Origin: Parabacteroides massiliensis
Lineage (GTDB): Bacteria > Bacteroidota > Bacteroidia > Bacteroidales > Tannerellaceae
DNA length: 64,000 nucleotides
Reading direction: 5' to 3'
Assembly (NCBI RefSeq): GCF_900155425.1
Contig: NZ_LT700190.1
Coordinates: 62,001 to 126,000 of the forward strand
Within the stretch, counting starts at the first letter, position 1. Each line of letters begins with the position of its first letter. Both the position numbers and the translations under genes were made by a program. Positions 1 to 9,053 of this stretch are shown piece after piece. Below the pieces are notes generated by a model that saw nothing but the letters and a program-made list of their open reading frames with translations, had not been told where the DNA came from and made no database searches.

Positions 1-306
1 GCGAATATCATGGATTCGGTTGAATCGTTTCATTTCGGTATAGAACCGTTTCCCATGGTTCGGGTAATTTGAGATAATTACGTCCCCTTGATCGTCAGAT
101 AATCTTTCAGTGCCATCCATTATCTTCATGCCTGTATTGTATGCTGTCTGGAGTGAGATTCCGGTCTCCTTGGAAAATCTGCACACAGCTTTTAGCGTGT
201 CCTAGAGACGTATGATTTCTTGCTTTCTCGGACTTGTATGTTCCTTGCTGTCGTAAACGACACCGATAGTTTCATTATCGTTTAATATTCTGAATAATCT
301 GCTCAT
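1..306 (-). pseudogene. Unknown gene interrupted by an in-frame amber codon, running off the left edge
   Basis: An open frame begins at ATG 306 (MSRLFRILNDNETIG...), meets TAG at 202-204 (codon 35), then continues in the same frame without another stop to base 1, encoding ...DTLKAVCRFSKETGISLQ... and ...YTEMKRFNRIHDIR. The flanking frame is clean over 102 codons, so a single CAG-to-TAG nonsense change is the simplest reading; amber readthrough is the alternative. It starts 18 bp after the upstream 523-aa gene ends, so the two are probably co-transcribed. I do not recognise the family; the 3' end is outside the window. Confidence 0.55.
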
Positions 307-324
307 GATTTATATTTTTAAAAT

Positions 325-1896
325 TCATCGTCGAATCTTATGGGATTTATTTTTTTCGTTATCCTCGGTTTTGATTCTCAAGGAATTCGGAACATATTTT
401 TCGTTCTCTTGGCTGATTCTGACAGCTACTTGGCAGATGTTTTTTGTGCGCAATTCTTGGGGAATATACCTAAGCATATTCATTGCCTCTTTTTGTTCAC
501 ATGCCACCAATCCATATTCACCAGGTAAGTCCTCTGCATAGAATATGTCCTGTTGCCGGTAGTTGTTTATACCATCCAATAATTTCTGCTCGATATTCGG
601 AATACTTGTGATGACTTCATCGGGTATGTGATAAAGAAGTGACATGTCGTGCTTTATAGCCTTTTCGACCATCCAATTTTCTATGTAACCAGAGGGAATA
701 TAGCGTAGATTATTGATATAAGCACGTACCGCTTTTATCCCGATCTCTCTAAAGTCTGGTTGTTGCCTTATTTCTACTGGGATATTCATATATTCTTCGG
801 GAGAAGCGCATTTCCAAGTATCCGGTGACATTTTCTTGCCGAAGAAGTTCGTGGATATAGTTCCTTGGGCCAGCAATATTTTCTGTACCTCTGGATCCTT
901 TTTCATGGACTCAGGCATGTGTACAAACACTTCCGATTCATCGAACGTTTGGTATCGTGTCTTATCTGGATTGTCAAGAAAATCGCCTTTCCCTATCAGA
1001 TCCGTATAATTTTCCCAGAAAGAAGGATTATCGAGCACCTCCTTAGGTACATACCCGTTTGAAATTAGTTCGGTACTGATGGGACAGAGGTAGTGCCAGT
1101 CTTGTACGGATAAGTTCATGTCAGGGTATATCTTCAAAGGATTCTTTACACCATGATTCTTATAGTATTCGAATCTGCCGGGTATTCCGTAAATGCTCAT
1201 ATCATAATCATAATCTTTTTCAAAGCGTATTGCCATGAAGTCCTTCATGATAGCTATCCAATCTTTCTGCTCATAATTAATTTGTGCTTTCTGTTGCCCT
1301 TGCTTGAGAACGTGCATGCTGTACACTTCGGTTACATGGGGAGAACGGGATTTTTCAGGGATATTTTCAATGTTCGTTCCGTGTTCGATGGCCTTTATGA
1401 AGAAGTCTTCGCTACGGGGAATATCATGATAGCCGTGCTTCTCAATGAACTTGGCATAATTATCATACGCATAAGTGAGCATATCGGGACTATACTGTTC
1501 CAGTTCTTGTTTGACATGATTATATACATCCTGGTCATTCTGATATAGTCGCGACTGGGCTGCATTGAACGACTTTTCTGTCACATACACTGCTTCGGGC
1601 GCGTACATTGCCATGGAGGGCTTGACATTTTTAATCATTTCTTCAAGGTCCTTTTTGCTCAAATAATTAATATCGGAGTATTTGTACACGTAGCAACCGT
1701 TAAGAGTATGTAGCTTGTCAATGTCGTTATGATATTCGTTATAAAACATCATGTACACATTGTTCTTGTTGTTGCTATCGGCAGGGCAGATGAAAGAATT
1801 CAAAATTTCTCCGTTGTTAGTTTCAACAGTCAGTATATCCCCGCTAATGTGTTTCTTTGGCTTAATGAAATTGATTAAGGTGTCTATTATGCTCAT
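325..1896 (-). CDS. Hypothetical protein, 523 aa
   Basis: The start ATG is at 1896 and the frame is uninterrupted. No signal peptide or membrane segment is visible, so a cytosolic protein is likely. The C-terminal half (about 270-500) contains loosely repeated units of the type 'yiP..i......ai', a pattern that resembles DUF4116-like repeats, but this is only a visual resemblance. The first 60 residues look like a separate small beta-rich domain. The DNA is AT-rich compared with the genes right of 4 kb, suggesting different ancestry. It lies upstream of the amber-interrupted ORF and downstream of the CRISPR-like array. No function is assigned. Confidence 0.7.
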   Translation of the reverse strand: MSIIDTLINFIKPKKHISGDILTVETNNGEILNSFICPADSNNKNNVYMMFYNEYHNDIDKLHTLNGCYVYKYSDINYLSKKDLEEMIKNVKPSMAMYAPEAVYVTEKSFNAAQSRLYQNDQDVYNHVKQELEQYSPDMLTYAYDNYAKFIEKHGYHDIPRSEDFFIKAIEHGTNIENIPEKSRSPHVTEVYSMHVLKQGQQKAQINYEQKDWIAIMKDFMAIRFEKDYDYDMSIYGIPGRFEYYKNHGVKNPLKIYPDMNLSVQDWHYLCPISTELISNGYVPKEVLDNPSFWENYTDLIGKGDFLDNPDKTRYQTFDESEVFVHMPESMKKDPEVQKILLAQGTISTNFFGKKMSPDTWKCASPEEYMNIPVEIRQQPDFREIGIKAVRAYINNLRYIPSGYIENWMVEKAIKHDMSLLYHIPDEVITSIPNIEQKLLDGINNYRQQDIFYAEDLPGEYGLVACEQKEAMNMLRYIPQELRTKNICQVAVRISQENEKYVPNSLRIKTEDNEKNKSHKIRR

Positions 1897-2378
1897 AGTT
1901 ATATTTTGATTATTTCAATTACGAAAATACATTTAATATTTTTGATTATCAGTAATAAGAGAGGATGTTTAACAATATTTATCTGATATTGGTATATAAA
2001 TGTATGAATGAGGTCGATATTTATTTATATTATTTCCAAAAAAGATAGAAGAATGTGTTATCTTTTCAACATCCCGAGGATTTATTGTATAGCCTGATGT
2101 ACCATATATTCTACGCAATTGCCGTCATAGGATGTCGGTAATGAAATGGATAGTGTTTGGCTATATATAATATTCAGAATGCGTGTCGATTTTTGGGTTT
2201 GGAATTTATAATTAAACATAACGGTAATTATAGAATATATTTTAATTGATAAATATAACATTGTCTATAGTTTACAGCGAGGATTGAATAATTTACACTT
2301 TTAGTAAAGATTATACTATAATGATTTTTTAGTTGTCGAATTTGAAAGAAATCAGCAAAATGAATGGCATTCACAAGC

Positions 2379-2667
2379 ATCTACAAACTCAAATAGAAAT
2401 TATTTCATTACGCAATTATTAAGCTTGGCGTATCCAGTTGATCTACAATATATCAGTAGAAATTAGTTTTTTAGACACGTTTGGAGGCTATTGAGCAGAA
2501 ATTAGATCTACAATTTAATAGTAGAAATTATTTTTTAGACTGACAGATAAGCATTACAGACCATATCATATCTACATTCCATAGTAGAAATTAGTTTTTT
2601 AGACCGCGCAAAATTCGGTATCAACTGCTTCATCTACAATATCATAGTAGAAATTCTTTTTTTAGAC
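2379..2667 (-). CRISPR. Orphan type V-A (Cas12a)-like CRISPR mini-array with loop-variable repeats
   Basis: Four clear repeats lie at 2441-2476, 2506-2540, 2570-2604 and 2632-2667 (35-36 nt), with a degenerate fifth at 2379-2413. Read on the minus strand each starts GTCTAAAAAA (one has an extra A) and contains AATTTCTACT, a loop and TTGTAGAT or ATGTAGAT, so the UCUAC/GUAGA stem of Cas12a crRNA 5' handles is intact in all four. Spacers are 27, 29, 29 and 27 nt and unrelated to one another. The decayed repeat sits at the distal end, as in normal arrays, which puts the leader at higher coordinates. Unusually, the 8-9 nt between the stem arms differs in every repeat and is longer than the usual 4-5 nt loop. 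No cas gene is present in the window. Confidence 0.8.
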
Positions 2668-2972
2668 AGCAATGTCGCCATTAATGCCTAAAATACAACT
2701 ATTTATAAAATAGTTACCACTGACATAATTAACACCCCTATCTTTAGGTTGTGCTGAAAATCAATTAGTTACGAAATATTGAGATAAAGGTTTGCATTAG
2801 GTATGCAAGAATCAGATAATAATACCGGTGTTTTACTTCCATAACGCAATAAAACCGGTGGGAAGATGCCATCTAATACCTAAGCTTTGAATCCCTTTTT
2901 GCGTTTTGTTAGGAAGCCCGGTATCTGGCATCGAATTAGATATGATATAAAATAAATAAGTCAAACATCACT
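2668..2972. other. Putative array leader with nested imperfect palindromes; no gene seen
   Basis: The segment next to the leader-proximal repeat is AT-rich and holds an 8-bp perfect hairpin (AACTATTT/AAATAGTT near 2698-2716) and a 6-bp hairpin TTGCAT/ATGCAA at about 2792-2808. From about 2824 to 2942 two blocks face each other imperfectly: ACCGGTGTTTTACTTCC...CGCAATAAAACCGGT and GATGCCATCTAATACC on the left, GCGTTTTGTTAGGAAG and GGTATCTGGCATC on the right. This could be a structured RNA, a protein-binding site, or ends of a lost small element. No Bacteroidetes -7 motif is evident reading into the array. Confidence 0.35.
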
Positions 2973-3198
2973 ATGTATAAGTACTTTCGGTACGGCAACG
3001 AACACATTACAGTCACAATTCCTTATACAAAATTACACAAACATTCTTTAAATGCAAAATATACTCAATTGTTTAAAGATAAATTAAGAATCCGTCAGTT
3101 TACACCTCATTTTAAAGCATTACACACCTTATTAATTTTTAGAACTACAGAGTGCAACCTAAAAAACTAATAACCCAATACGCTATTCTACAATTTAC

Positions 3199-3251
3199 AT
3201 GAAGTTTTCAAGGCTTCATCTACATTCAGAATGAAGACTTAAAACCTTCAT
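3199..3251. repeat. Imperfect inverted repeat 3' of RNase Z
   Basis: The arms are 21 nt each (3199-3219 and 3231-3251), both beginning ATGAAG and ending CTTCAT, separated by 11 nt. They pair imperfectly. The position just past the minus-strand RNase Z stop fits a transcript end, but there is no T-tract. Each arm is itself partly palindromic, so alternative folds exist. Confidence 0.5.
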
Positions 3252-3272
3252 GCTCCTTACTGCTCCCTAATG

Positions 3273-4232
3273 TTAACTTTCAAGTAACTCCCGCATTTTG
3301 TTGGTAAAGGTAAAACGCATTTCTCTTCCTTTGCGCAAGTCAAGTTCCATCCCTTCGTTGGCGGCTAGGGTGTAGGGGAACACAGACTTCGTTTCATCCT
3401 GAAATTTTTGTATATGCTTCCTAAAGCAATATCTTCTGGAATAATGTCCAATCAGCAGTTGTCCTGCATCGGCTGCTTTAGCTATCTCTGCCGCATTCCA
3501 GGTAGTTGAATGCAGGCATTTTTTCGCCCTCAATGCATTTTCGTGCAAGAAACTGGTTTCATGGTAGATGACATCGCACCGTTCAATAAGCGGAACGATT
3601 GCCGGGCAGTATTGCGTGTCACTGAGGTAGGCATATGAAAAACGGTGGTGAGTGTTACAGACCTCTGTTGGAATGAGCCCTCTGACAAGTCTTCCCTTCT
3701 CCAGCTGCTCAATGTCAAAATCATCAAGATTATGTTCTTTGATAATCTCATCAGGAACTTCCAGCCCCTTGTCTGTCTGAACGAATTTGTATCCTATACA
3801 CGGTACGGAATGTTCCAGAGGGAGGCTGTACACAGTCAGCCGATCATCCGAGCTGATAACTTCTGATACACCGTCAGTAAGTTCTATCAACTCCAAATCC
3901 ATACGAAGCTTGTGACCATACAGTTTAAGCATAGGTTCAATAGCCTCTTTCAATCCGACAGGCCCATATACTTGTAAATGCTTTGCTCCCATCAAATCCA
4001 TTAAATAGATGATGCCCGGCAATCCAAGATAATGATCTGCATGCATATGTGTAATGAAAACCTTCCGCAGGCGGCATACGTTGATGTTAAAACGTGACAG
4101 CCAAAATGATGCTGTCTCGCCGCAATCAACCATATAGTAGTTGTTGCCGATATTGAACACTTGTGCTGATGGAACATGTTTGGAACTGCTGGCTGATGCG
4201 CCTGTCCCGAGAATCCTTAAAAACGTTTTCAT
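3273..4232 (-). CDS. rnz: Ribonuclease Z (tRNA 3' processing endonuclease), MBL fold
   Basis: The start is placed at ATG 4232 (MKTFLRILGTGASAS), giving 319 aa, because family members begin at this strand; an in-frame extension to 4271 is less likely. The zinc-binding signature THMHADH is at residues 61-67, the LSDTQ segment supplies the bridging aspartate, and LLIGHYSRRY near the C-terminus matches the family HxSxRY motif. RNase Z cleaves pre-tRNA after the discriminator base. The length is normal for a short (bacterial) RNase Z. It is divergent from the M23 gene at 4437 and is the most housekeeping-like gene in the window. Confidence 0.92.
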   Translation of the reverse strand: MKTFLRILGTGASASSSKHVPSAQVFNIGNNYYMVDCGETASFWLSRFNINVCRLRKVFITHMHADHYLGLPGIIYLMDLMGAKHLQVYGPVGLKEAIEPMLKLYGHKLRMDLELIELTDGVSEVISSDDRLTVYSLPLEHSVPCIGYKFVQTDKGLEVPDEIIKEHNLDDFDIEQLEKGRLVRGLIPTEVCNTHHRFSYAYLSDTQYCPAIVPLIERCDVIYHETSFLHENALRAKKCLHSTTWNAAEIAKAADAGQLLIGHYSRRYCFRKHIQKFQDETKSVFPYTLAANEGMELDLRKGREMRFTFTNKMRELLES

Positions 4233-4383
4233 AGTCAGATAATGTTTAATTGTTCTTGTATTTATATACAAAGCACGGCATTATTCGTGAGATGTCGAAA
4301 TTAGCGGTCATGTTGTGCAGCAGATTTTGTGGCTCCTATTTAACGGCTCAAAAAATATACTAATAAAACCGCTAAAAGTTAGG

Positions 4384-4410
4384 TTGTTAGACTGTCATCC
4401 TCTATTTTTG
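4384..4410 (+). promoter_or_regulatory. Bacteroidetes-type promoter for the M23/LysM gene
   Basis: TATTTTTG at 4403-4410 matches the -7 consensus TAnnTTTG, with TTG at 4384-4386 as a plausible -33 element. Transcription would start about 20 bp before ATG 4437. Confidence 0.6.
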
Positions 4411-4436
4411 CATCTGAAAACCAAAACCTGATTGAT

Positions 4437-5228
4437 ATGCTACGGATAGTCATCCTTCTGATTTTCTGTTTGTTTGTGTGCTCTCCTATTTCGGCCCAAG
4501 CATTAGCTGACGGCAGCCGTTCCAAACCGAAGCCTCCATCTTCACTTTACGATGGTTATCGGGAGGATCGTGTTCATGCGTATATACCGGTCTCAGATAT
4601 TCCTGACCGCTATCCCATTCATGTTTCCGGCTTTGTAATGCCGCTGGCTGATGTGCTGGTCACATCGGTTTATGGTATGCGTTGTAAAAAGATGCATCGT
4701 GGCATAGATCTTGCCTTGGAGGTCGGTGACACGATCGCTTCTGCCTTTGAAGGTTATGTACGCAAGACAGGATACGACTATGGCGGTTATGGCCGGTTTA
4801 TGGTAGTCCGTCATTTGAACGGTCTTGAGACGGTTTATGGACACCTGCAAACATGCTTGTTGGACGAAGGAACTGAGGTCAAGTCCGGACAGTCCATTGC
4901 CTTGGGTGGCAACACCGGAAGAAGTACCGGACCACACCTGCATTTTGAGATACTGTTTATGGGCCAAGCCATCGACCCCCGACGAATCATTGATTTTGCG
5001 GAAAAGAAAGTCCATCAACCGACCTTCTATTATACGAAGAACAACCGTATCGTTCCAAACAAGCGTCCCGATCAAAAGAAGGAGATTCTGTGCCATCGGG
5101 TACAGAAGGGAGACACATTGCTTTCCATTGCCAAAAAGTATGCCGTTACGGTTGACGAATTATGCAGATACAATCATCTTGAAAGAAACAGCAAACTGCG
5201 GAAAGGGCAAATCATCCGCTATAGTTAA
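4437..5228 (+). CDS. Secreted M23-family metallopeptidase with C-terminal LysM
   Basis: A 263-aa protein with an N-terminal signal peptide (about 1-21, ending ISAQA). The peptidase domain (about 66-185) has the zinc ligands HRGID (H87, D91) and HLH (H167, H169), plus the conserved GRSTGPHLHFE block. A LysM domain (about 219-262, HRVQKGDTLLSIAKKY) follows and should bind peptidoglycan. M23 enzymes of this type cut peptide crosslinks in the cell wall; within a mobile element such an enzyme could open the wall for a secretion or pilus complex. Its stop is 18 bp from the 841-aa gene, so the two form an operon. Confidence 0.92.
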   Translation: MLRIVILLIFCLFVCSPISAQALADGSRSKPKPPSSLYDGYREDRVHAYIPVSDIPDRYPIHVSGFVMPLADVLVTSVYGMRCKKMHRGIDLALEVGDTIASAFEGYVRKTGYDYGGYGRFMVVRHLNGLETVYGHLQTCLLDEGTEVKSGQSIALGGNTGRSTGPHLHFEILFMGQAIDPRRIIDFAEKKVHQPTFYYTKNNRIVPNKRPDQKKEILCHRVQKGDTLLSIAKKYAVTVDELCRYNHLERNSKLRKGQIIRYS

Positions 5229-5246
5229 CCTTGAATTGAATGGATC

Positions 5247-7772
5247 ATGAAAGAATTTATCGCATTGAAACCTTTAGAAATAACCATTGACTCCATAGGT
5301 ATACATCGCTATGTTGTGGAATTGGCAGGAGACCGTTATCAGGTTCCTCTGGCTCCCTCACAGTTGTGCAAGCCGTTACCGGACATCGTTCATTGTGTCA
5401 TCATGAAGACCGATACTGGGATTGAAGAAATCAGGCAGGACCGATTTTTCCTGCTCAAACAGTTTTACGGGTTGGAGGGATTTGCCCGGTTTACGGTCCA
5501 TAAGATTGATGACGATCCCCAGTTTGTGGCCGTGCAGGTAACCGTGAAAGACGAATACGGTTTGCTTCACACACTGATGATCCGCAAGGGAAGCTGCCAG
5601 GTGGTGTTTGGCCAAGGTATAGACTGCAGATACCGATTGGTCCGTAGCAAGGAATACGACGGTGTACTGAAACTTCAACCGTCGGTTGGGATGGAAAACA
5701 TGAACTTTGTGTCGCCCCGCAACCTGTTAGCGCTTTGCGGCCACAATTCCTTGTTGAAGAGCTGCTTCTTCCGGTTGCGTAATGCGGTGGGAGAAAACCC
5801 CAAGATAAAAATGAGCCATCAGATTGTTACCAAAAACAATTTGTGGGTGTTTACCTTTGCGAACGGTGTCCGCAAGCTGCTTGATGAATCGTTGGAAGAA
5901 AAGGACTGGCCGTATATCTATGAACTTTGCAACGGTTATCTGCAGTTGGAGGAAGAACTTCGGTCAAACACCATTTATCTGTCATCGTTCAATGAAGATA
6001 GAAAAGCCGAATTTCTCCGTAAGGCAGCCTTTGAGATTGTCTATTGCAAGAGCCTGCTTGGGGCTATGGCGCTTATCCGTGACAATACATTCGACAGATT
6101 CTGCCAGGAGGTCTTGAAAAAGTTGCAATCAGGCGAGCCGGTCTCTCCGGAAATGTTCGGAATCATTGTGGAAGCATGCAATAACAAACCGGAACTACTG
6201 GAAGCGAATATACTGACGATTGCCTGGATTGCCTTTTGGGGCAGTCGTATCCCACGTGTGGACATCCCGTCGTTGCAGACCTTGAACAGCATAATAGATG
6301 CCCATGTCAACCTCAGGGTGATGAAAATGAACGGGAAATTGAATCTGGAAGCGATTCCTGTGCCGGACGATGAACTGGAAATACTGGAAAGGCTGATAGG
6401 TGTCCAAGTGCTGACGAAAGGGATTATGACACCTCCCACACAAATCCTGAAGTTGGCCCAGATAGCCCGGTTTGCCAGTTATCATAGTGCCGGTGCGGAC
6501 TATTACCGTTCCTATCCGCTGTCCAGAAGCATCGCATACAAGTCATTGGACTTGCTTTGCGGCATTTCGGCTGTCAATTTTGGGCAACGAGATTTGGAGT
6601 CTGATGATCTGTCCGGATTCATCATCAAGCTGGCCAGCACCCGGATGCAGCCGTTGAAAAAGGAATTTGTCTATCTGGACAAAGGCGCCATTCTGTTTGA
6701 CGCTCAAGGCGTCCATCTTTATCCCAAGGCCCATTTGTTACCTGGCAGTAATCTTTCGGATTGCAACACCTTGTACTCAATTTTGAAAGTCAAGGTCAAT
6801 CTGTGCAGCCAGATTGTCCGTGGTATTGATGGCCTGAACCTTCCGGACATGGCTGGTGCCGGTGCCGCATGGAAGAAGCTTTTCTGGAGACGGGATGAAC
6901 AGCGGGAAAAACGAAAATTGACCTTGCCGGACGGTTTTTATAGGCTGACATATAAAGGGCTGTCAAAAACCAGCAACCGGTTAGGCTACTTTATCTATAC
7001 GGACAAAGGGGTTGACGAACCGCAACATTGCGTGCTTCATACAAACCGTATATTTCAGGTTCCCGGTGGTACTTTGGAAGGTCTGTTCACTATCGGTGAT
7101 GAAATCACCGCCCAAGTGTTCTCTTGTGAAGAGTTCAGCGGTTACCAGATAGACTTGCGCAACCAGATACAGCACAATCTGGCCAGCCAGATAGAGGCCG
7201 GCGATGTGTTCATTGCCAAAGGTCTGGAGAGAAAGGACGGTAGGTTCTATCTATATGGAAACAACGGAGTGCTATGTTCCTGTCCTGATGCCGACAGTTG
7301 GGTTGTCGGTAAGTACTATCAGGTGATTGTCCCACACAGGAACCTGTTCACCGCACCGGATATTGACGGGGATATTTTGGGAGAGGATTATCAGCCGTTT
7401 GACGCGCTGGAAGTGAACAACCAGATGATCAAGAATTTCCTGGAGAAACATGCCAGATGTCCCTATTCACGGATCTCCCGTGTCTTCGCTACGGAACTTA
7501 TGTTCTCGCTCGACCGCATTGCGGACTTTGCCGGTACGGACAGGAAGCGTTATTCCTTCTATCAGTTCATCAAGCTGATAGCCTGCATAGAGCATTCCAA
7601 GCTTTCCTATCTCTATGACCATATACTGTTGATCATGGAAAAGCATCAGAAGGGCCAGCGCATTCTTGCGGAAGAGCTGCCCGAAGACTTTGTTACCAAG
7701 TATCCCCGGTTATTGAAGATGTCATTAAAAAATCCGCTATGCTCACGCACGGCGGATCAACAAAATAACTAA
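5247..7772 (+). CDS. Hypothetical protein, 841 aa
   Basis: This large soluble protein has no signal peptide or membrane segment. The N-terminal about 130 residues look beta-rich (alternating hydrophobics, OB/S1-like), the middle (about 170-480) is helical, and the C-terminal third again contains short beta-rich blocks (for example KGLERKDGRFYLYG) followed by a helical tail. No catalytic motif was recognised. It follows the M23/LysM gene by 18 bp on the same strand. A domain search for S1 or OB folds would be informative. Function unknown. Confidence 0.85.
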   Translation: MKEFIALKPLEITIDSIGIHRYVVELAGDRYQVPLAPSQLCKPLPDIVHCVIMKTDTGIEEIRQDRFFLLKQFYGLEGFARFTVHKIDDDPQFVAVQVTVKDEYGLLHTLMIRKGSCQVVFGQGIDCRYRLVRSKEYDGVLKLQPSVGMENMNFVSPRNLLALCGHNSLLKSCFFRLRNAVGENPKIKMSHQIVTKNNLWVFTFANGVRKLLDESLEEKDWPYIYELCNGYLQLEEELRSNTIYLSSFNEDRKAEFLRKAAFEIVYCKSLLGAMALIRDNTFDRFCQEVLKKLQSGEPVSPEMFGIIVEACNNKPELLEANILTIAWIAFWGSRIPRVDIPSLQTLNSIIDAHVNLRVMKMNGKLNLEAIPVPDDELEILERLIGVQVLTKGIMTPPTQILKLAQIARFASYHSAGADYYRSYPLSRSIAYKSLDLLCGISAVNFGQRDLESDDLSGFIIKLASTRMQPLKKEFVYLDKGAILFDAQGVHLYPKAHLLPGSNLSDCNTLYSILKVKVNLCSQIVRGIDGLNLPDMAGAGAAWKKLFWRRDEQREKRKLTLPDGFYRLTYKGLSKTSNRLGYFIYTDKGVDEPQHCVLHTNRIFQVPGGTLEGLFTIGDEITAQVFSCEEFSGYQIDLRNQIQHNLASQIEAGDVFIAKGLERKDGRFYLYGNNGVLCSCPDADSWVVGKYYQVIVPHRNLFTAPDIDGDILGEDYQPFDALEVNNQMIKNFLEKHARCPYSRISRVFATELMFSLDRIADFAGTDRKRYSFYQFIKLIACIEHSKLSYLYDHILLIMEKHQKGQRILAEELPEDFVTKYPRLLKMSLKNPLCSRTADQQNN

Positions 7773-7848
7773 TTTATAATTCACGGGTTTTGTGATTCTT
7801 CACATAGAATCAAACAATCATGTATAATGATATTTACGACTCATTTCA

Positions 7849-9012
7849 TTACTTGATGATTACCGCCCGGCTCAATGCCGGGTCATTGTAGAACATATTG
7901 TCCACGCCACCCTTCACGTCAACACGCAGCATGGTTGCGGGTACACCGAACTCTTCAACCAGGCATTTCTTAACGGTTTCAGCACGTTGCGAAGACAGAC
8001 GTTTGTTTGTCTCGGCTGAGCCGGTCTTGTTGTCAGCGTATGCCTCGATGGTGAATACCTGATCCGTGCAAGACTTGATGGAAGCGGCAGCATATTGCAA
8101 GTTGATTCGCTGGGCTTTTGACAAAGCCGACTTGCCCAGATCAAAGAGCACATACACCGGTGCCATGGTCTTGGTGGTTATCACTTGAACCGCAGGTTCG
8201 GCCTTCATTTCTTTCTCTTTACGGATTTCCTCTTTCAGCTTCTCGTTCTCAGCACGGAGGTTGTTGGCTCTCTCGTTGGCATTGTCCAACTCGCTTTGGT
8301 CGATTCCGGTATATTTGATGATATTCCGGTCGAAGTTTTTCTTGCCGATACGGTAAGACATGCCTACCAACGCACTGTACATGCCTTCCGCTCTTTTGTG
8401 GCTGAGTTCACCGTCAAACTTGTCCTTGAAGAACGCGGTAGCCAGTTCTACATTGACAGCCAGGCGGTCTGTTATGCGGAAGCGGTTGATGATACCGGCG
8501 TGCCAGGTCAGTTCGTCATTCTTCGGTTGGCTGGTTGAATGGATGATACCAGCACCGGCATAAGGGATGAATGAGTAAGCTCTCTGAGGGTTATGTCCAC
8601 AGAACATTTCCGAGAGGTTCAGCATCACATCCGCATGCATGTTGACGAAATTTCCTTTTTGCTTATGGTATCCGTCACCCAAGCCTTTGCGTACAAATCC
8701 CGTTTCCGGAGAAATTGCGACGCCATTCCAGTACAAACCGGAGTAATTGGCGCGGACTCCCAGGCCCGGAGTAAACCATTTCCCTACATAAGCGTTCACA
8801 GCGGGTGCGAAGCGTTTGCCCAGGGACATGTGTTGGTCATGCTGCCCACCATAGACGTTTACACCGGCGCCTACTCCTACAAACCAGTTGTCCCAAAATC
8901 CATTAGTCACTACACGATGGGGAAATTCTATGCCTTTGTCGGCATCGTTCTGGGCCGATACGGTCGGCCCCAATAACAGGCAGAAAGCAGCCAAATACAA
9001 ATACTTCTTCAT
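7849..9012 (-). CDS. OmpA-family outer membrane protein
   Basis: The start is ATG 9012 (MKKYLYLAAFCLLLGPTVSAQ); the frame extends 6 bp upstream only to a TTG. A signal peptide (1-21) is followed by a barrel-like region (about 35-220) with alternating strands, a short coiled coil (about 235-265, NERANNLRAENEKLKEE), and a C-terminal OmpA peptidoglycan-binding domain (about 285-387) with FDLGKSALSKAQ and RLSSQRAETVKKCL. It would anchor the outer membrane to the wall. OmpA-like genes commonly accompany fimbrial loci in Bacteroidales. It is convergent with the 841-aa gene, with a weak hairpin (TGATTC/GAATCA) between them. Confidence 0.9.
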   Translation of the reverse strand: MKKYLYLAAFCLLLGPTVSAQNDADKGIEFPHRVVTNGFWDNWFVGVGAGVNVYGGQHDQHMSLGKRFAPAVNAYVGKWFTPGLGVRANYSGLYWNGVAISPETGFVRKGLGDGYHKQKGNFVNMHADVMLNLSEMFCGHNPQRAYSFIPYAGAGIIHSTSQPKNDELTWHAGIINRFRITDRLAVNVELATAFFKDKFDGELSHKRAEGMYSALVGMSYRIGKKNFDRNIIKYTGIDQSELDNANERANNLRAENEKLKEEIRKEKEMKAEPAVQVITTKTMAPVYVLFDLGKSALSKAQRINLQYAAASIKSCTDQVFTIEAYADNKTGSAETNKRLSSQRAETVKKCLVEEFGVPATMLRVDVKGGVDNMFYNDPALSRAVIIK

Positions 9013-9045
9013 AATCAAGTGTTTTGGTAATTACAAATTGTGCTA

Positions 9046-9053
9046 CAAAGGTA
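9046..9053 (-). promoter_or_regulatory. -7 promoter element of the OmpA gene
   Basis: The minus strand reads TACCTTTG here, a match to TAnnTTTG, about 33 bp upstream of ATG 9012. A clear -33 element is not obvious. The rest of the gap up to 9356 holds no gene that I can support; a weaker plus-strand candidate (TTTG 9301-9304, CATCTTTG 9320-9327) precedes the DprA-like gene. Confidence 0.55.

Noticed and set aside
2441-2667. Array repeats read on the plus strand as small hairpins followed by T6, that is tandem terminators
   Set aside because: Regular 62-65-nt spacing, a conserved Cas12a handle and unrelated equal-length spacers fit a CRISPR array much better, although termination in the plus direction may still occur.
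2973-3170. 65-codon plus-strand open frame beside the array
   Set aside because: No recognisable similarity, promoter or ribosome site; composition is that of AT-rich intergenic DNA.
7773-7848. Possible terminator between the 841-aa and OmpA genes
   Set aside because: Only a 6-bp interrupted stem (TGATTC/GAATCA) and no T-tract; too weak to list separately.
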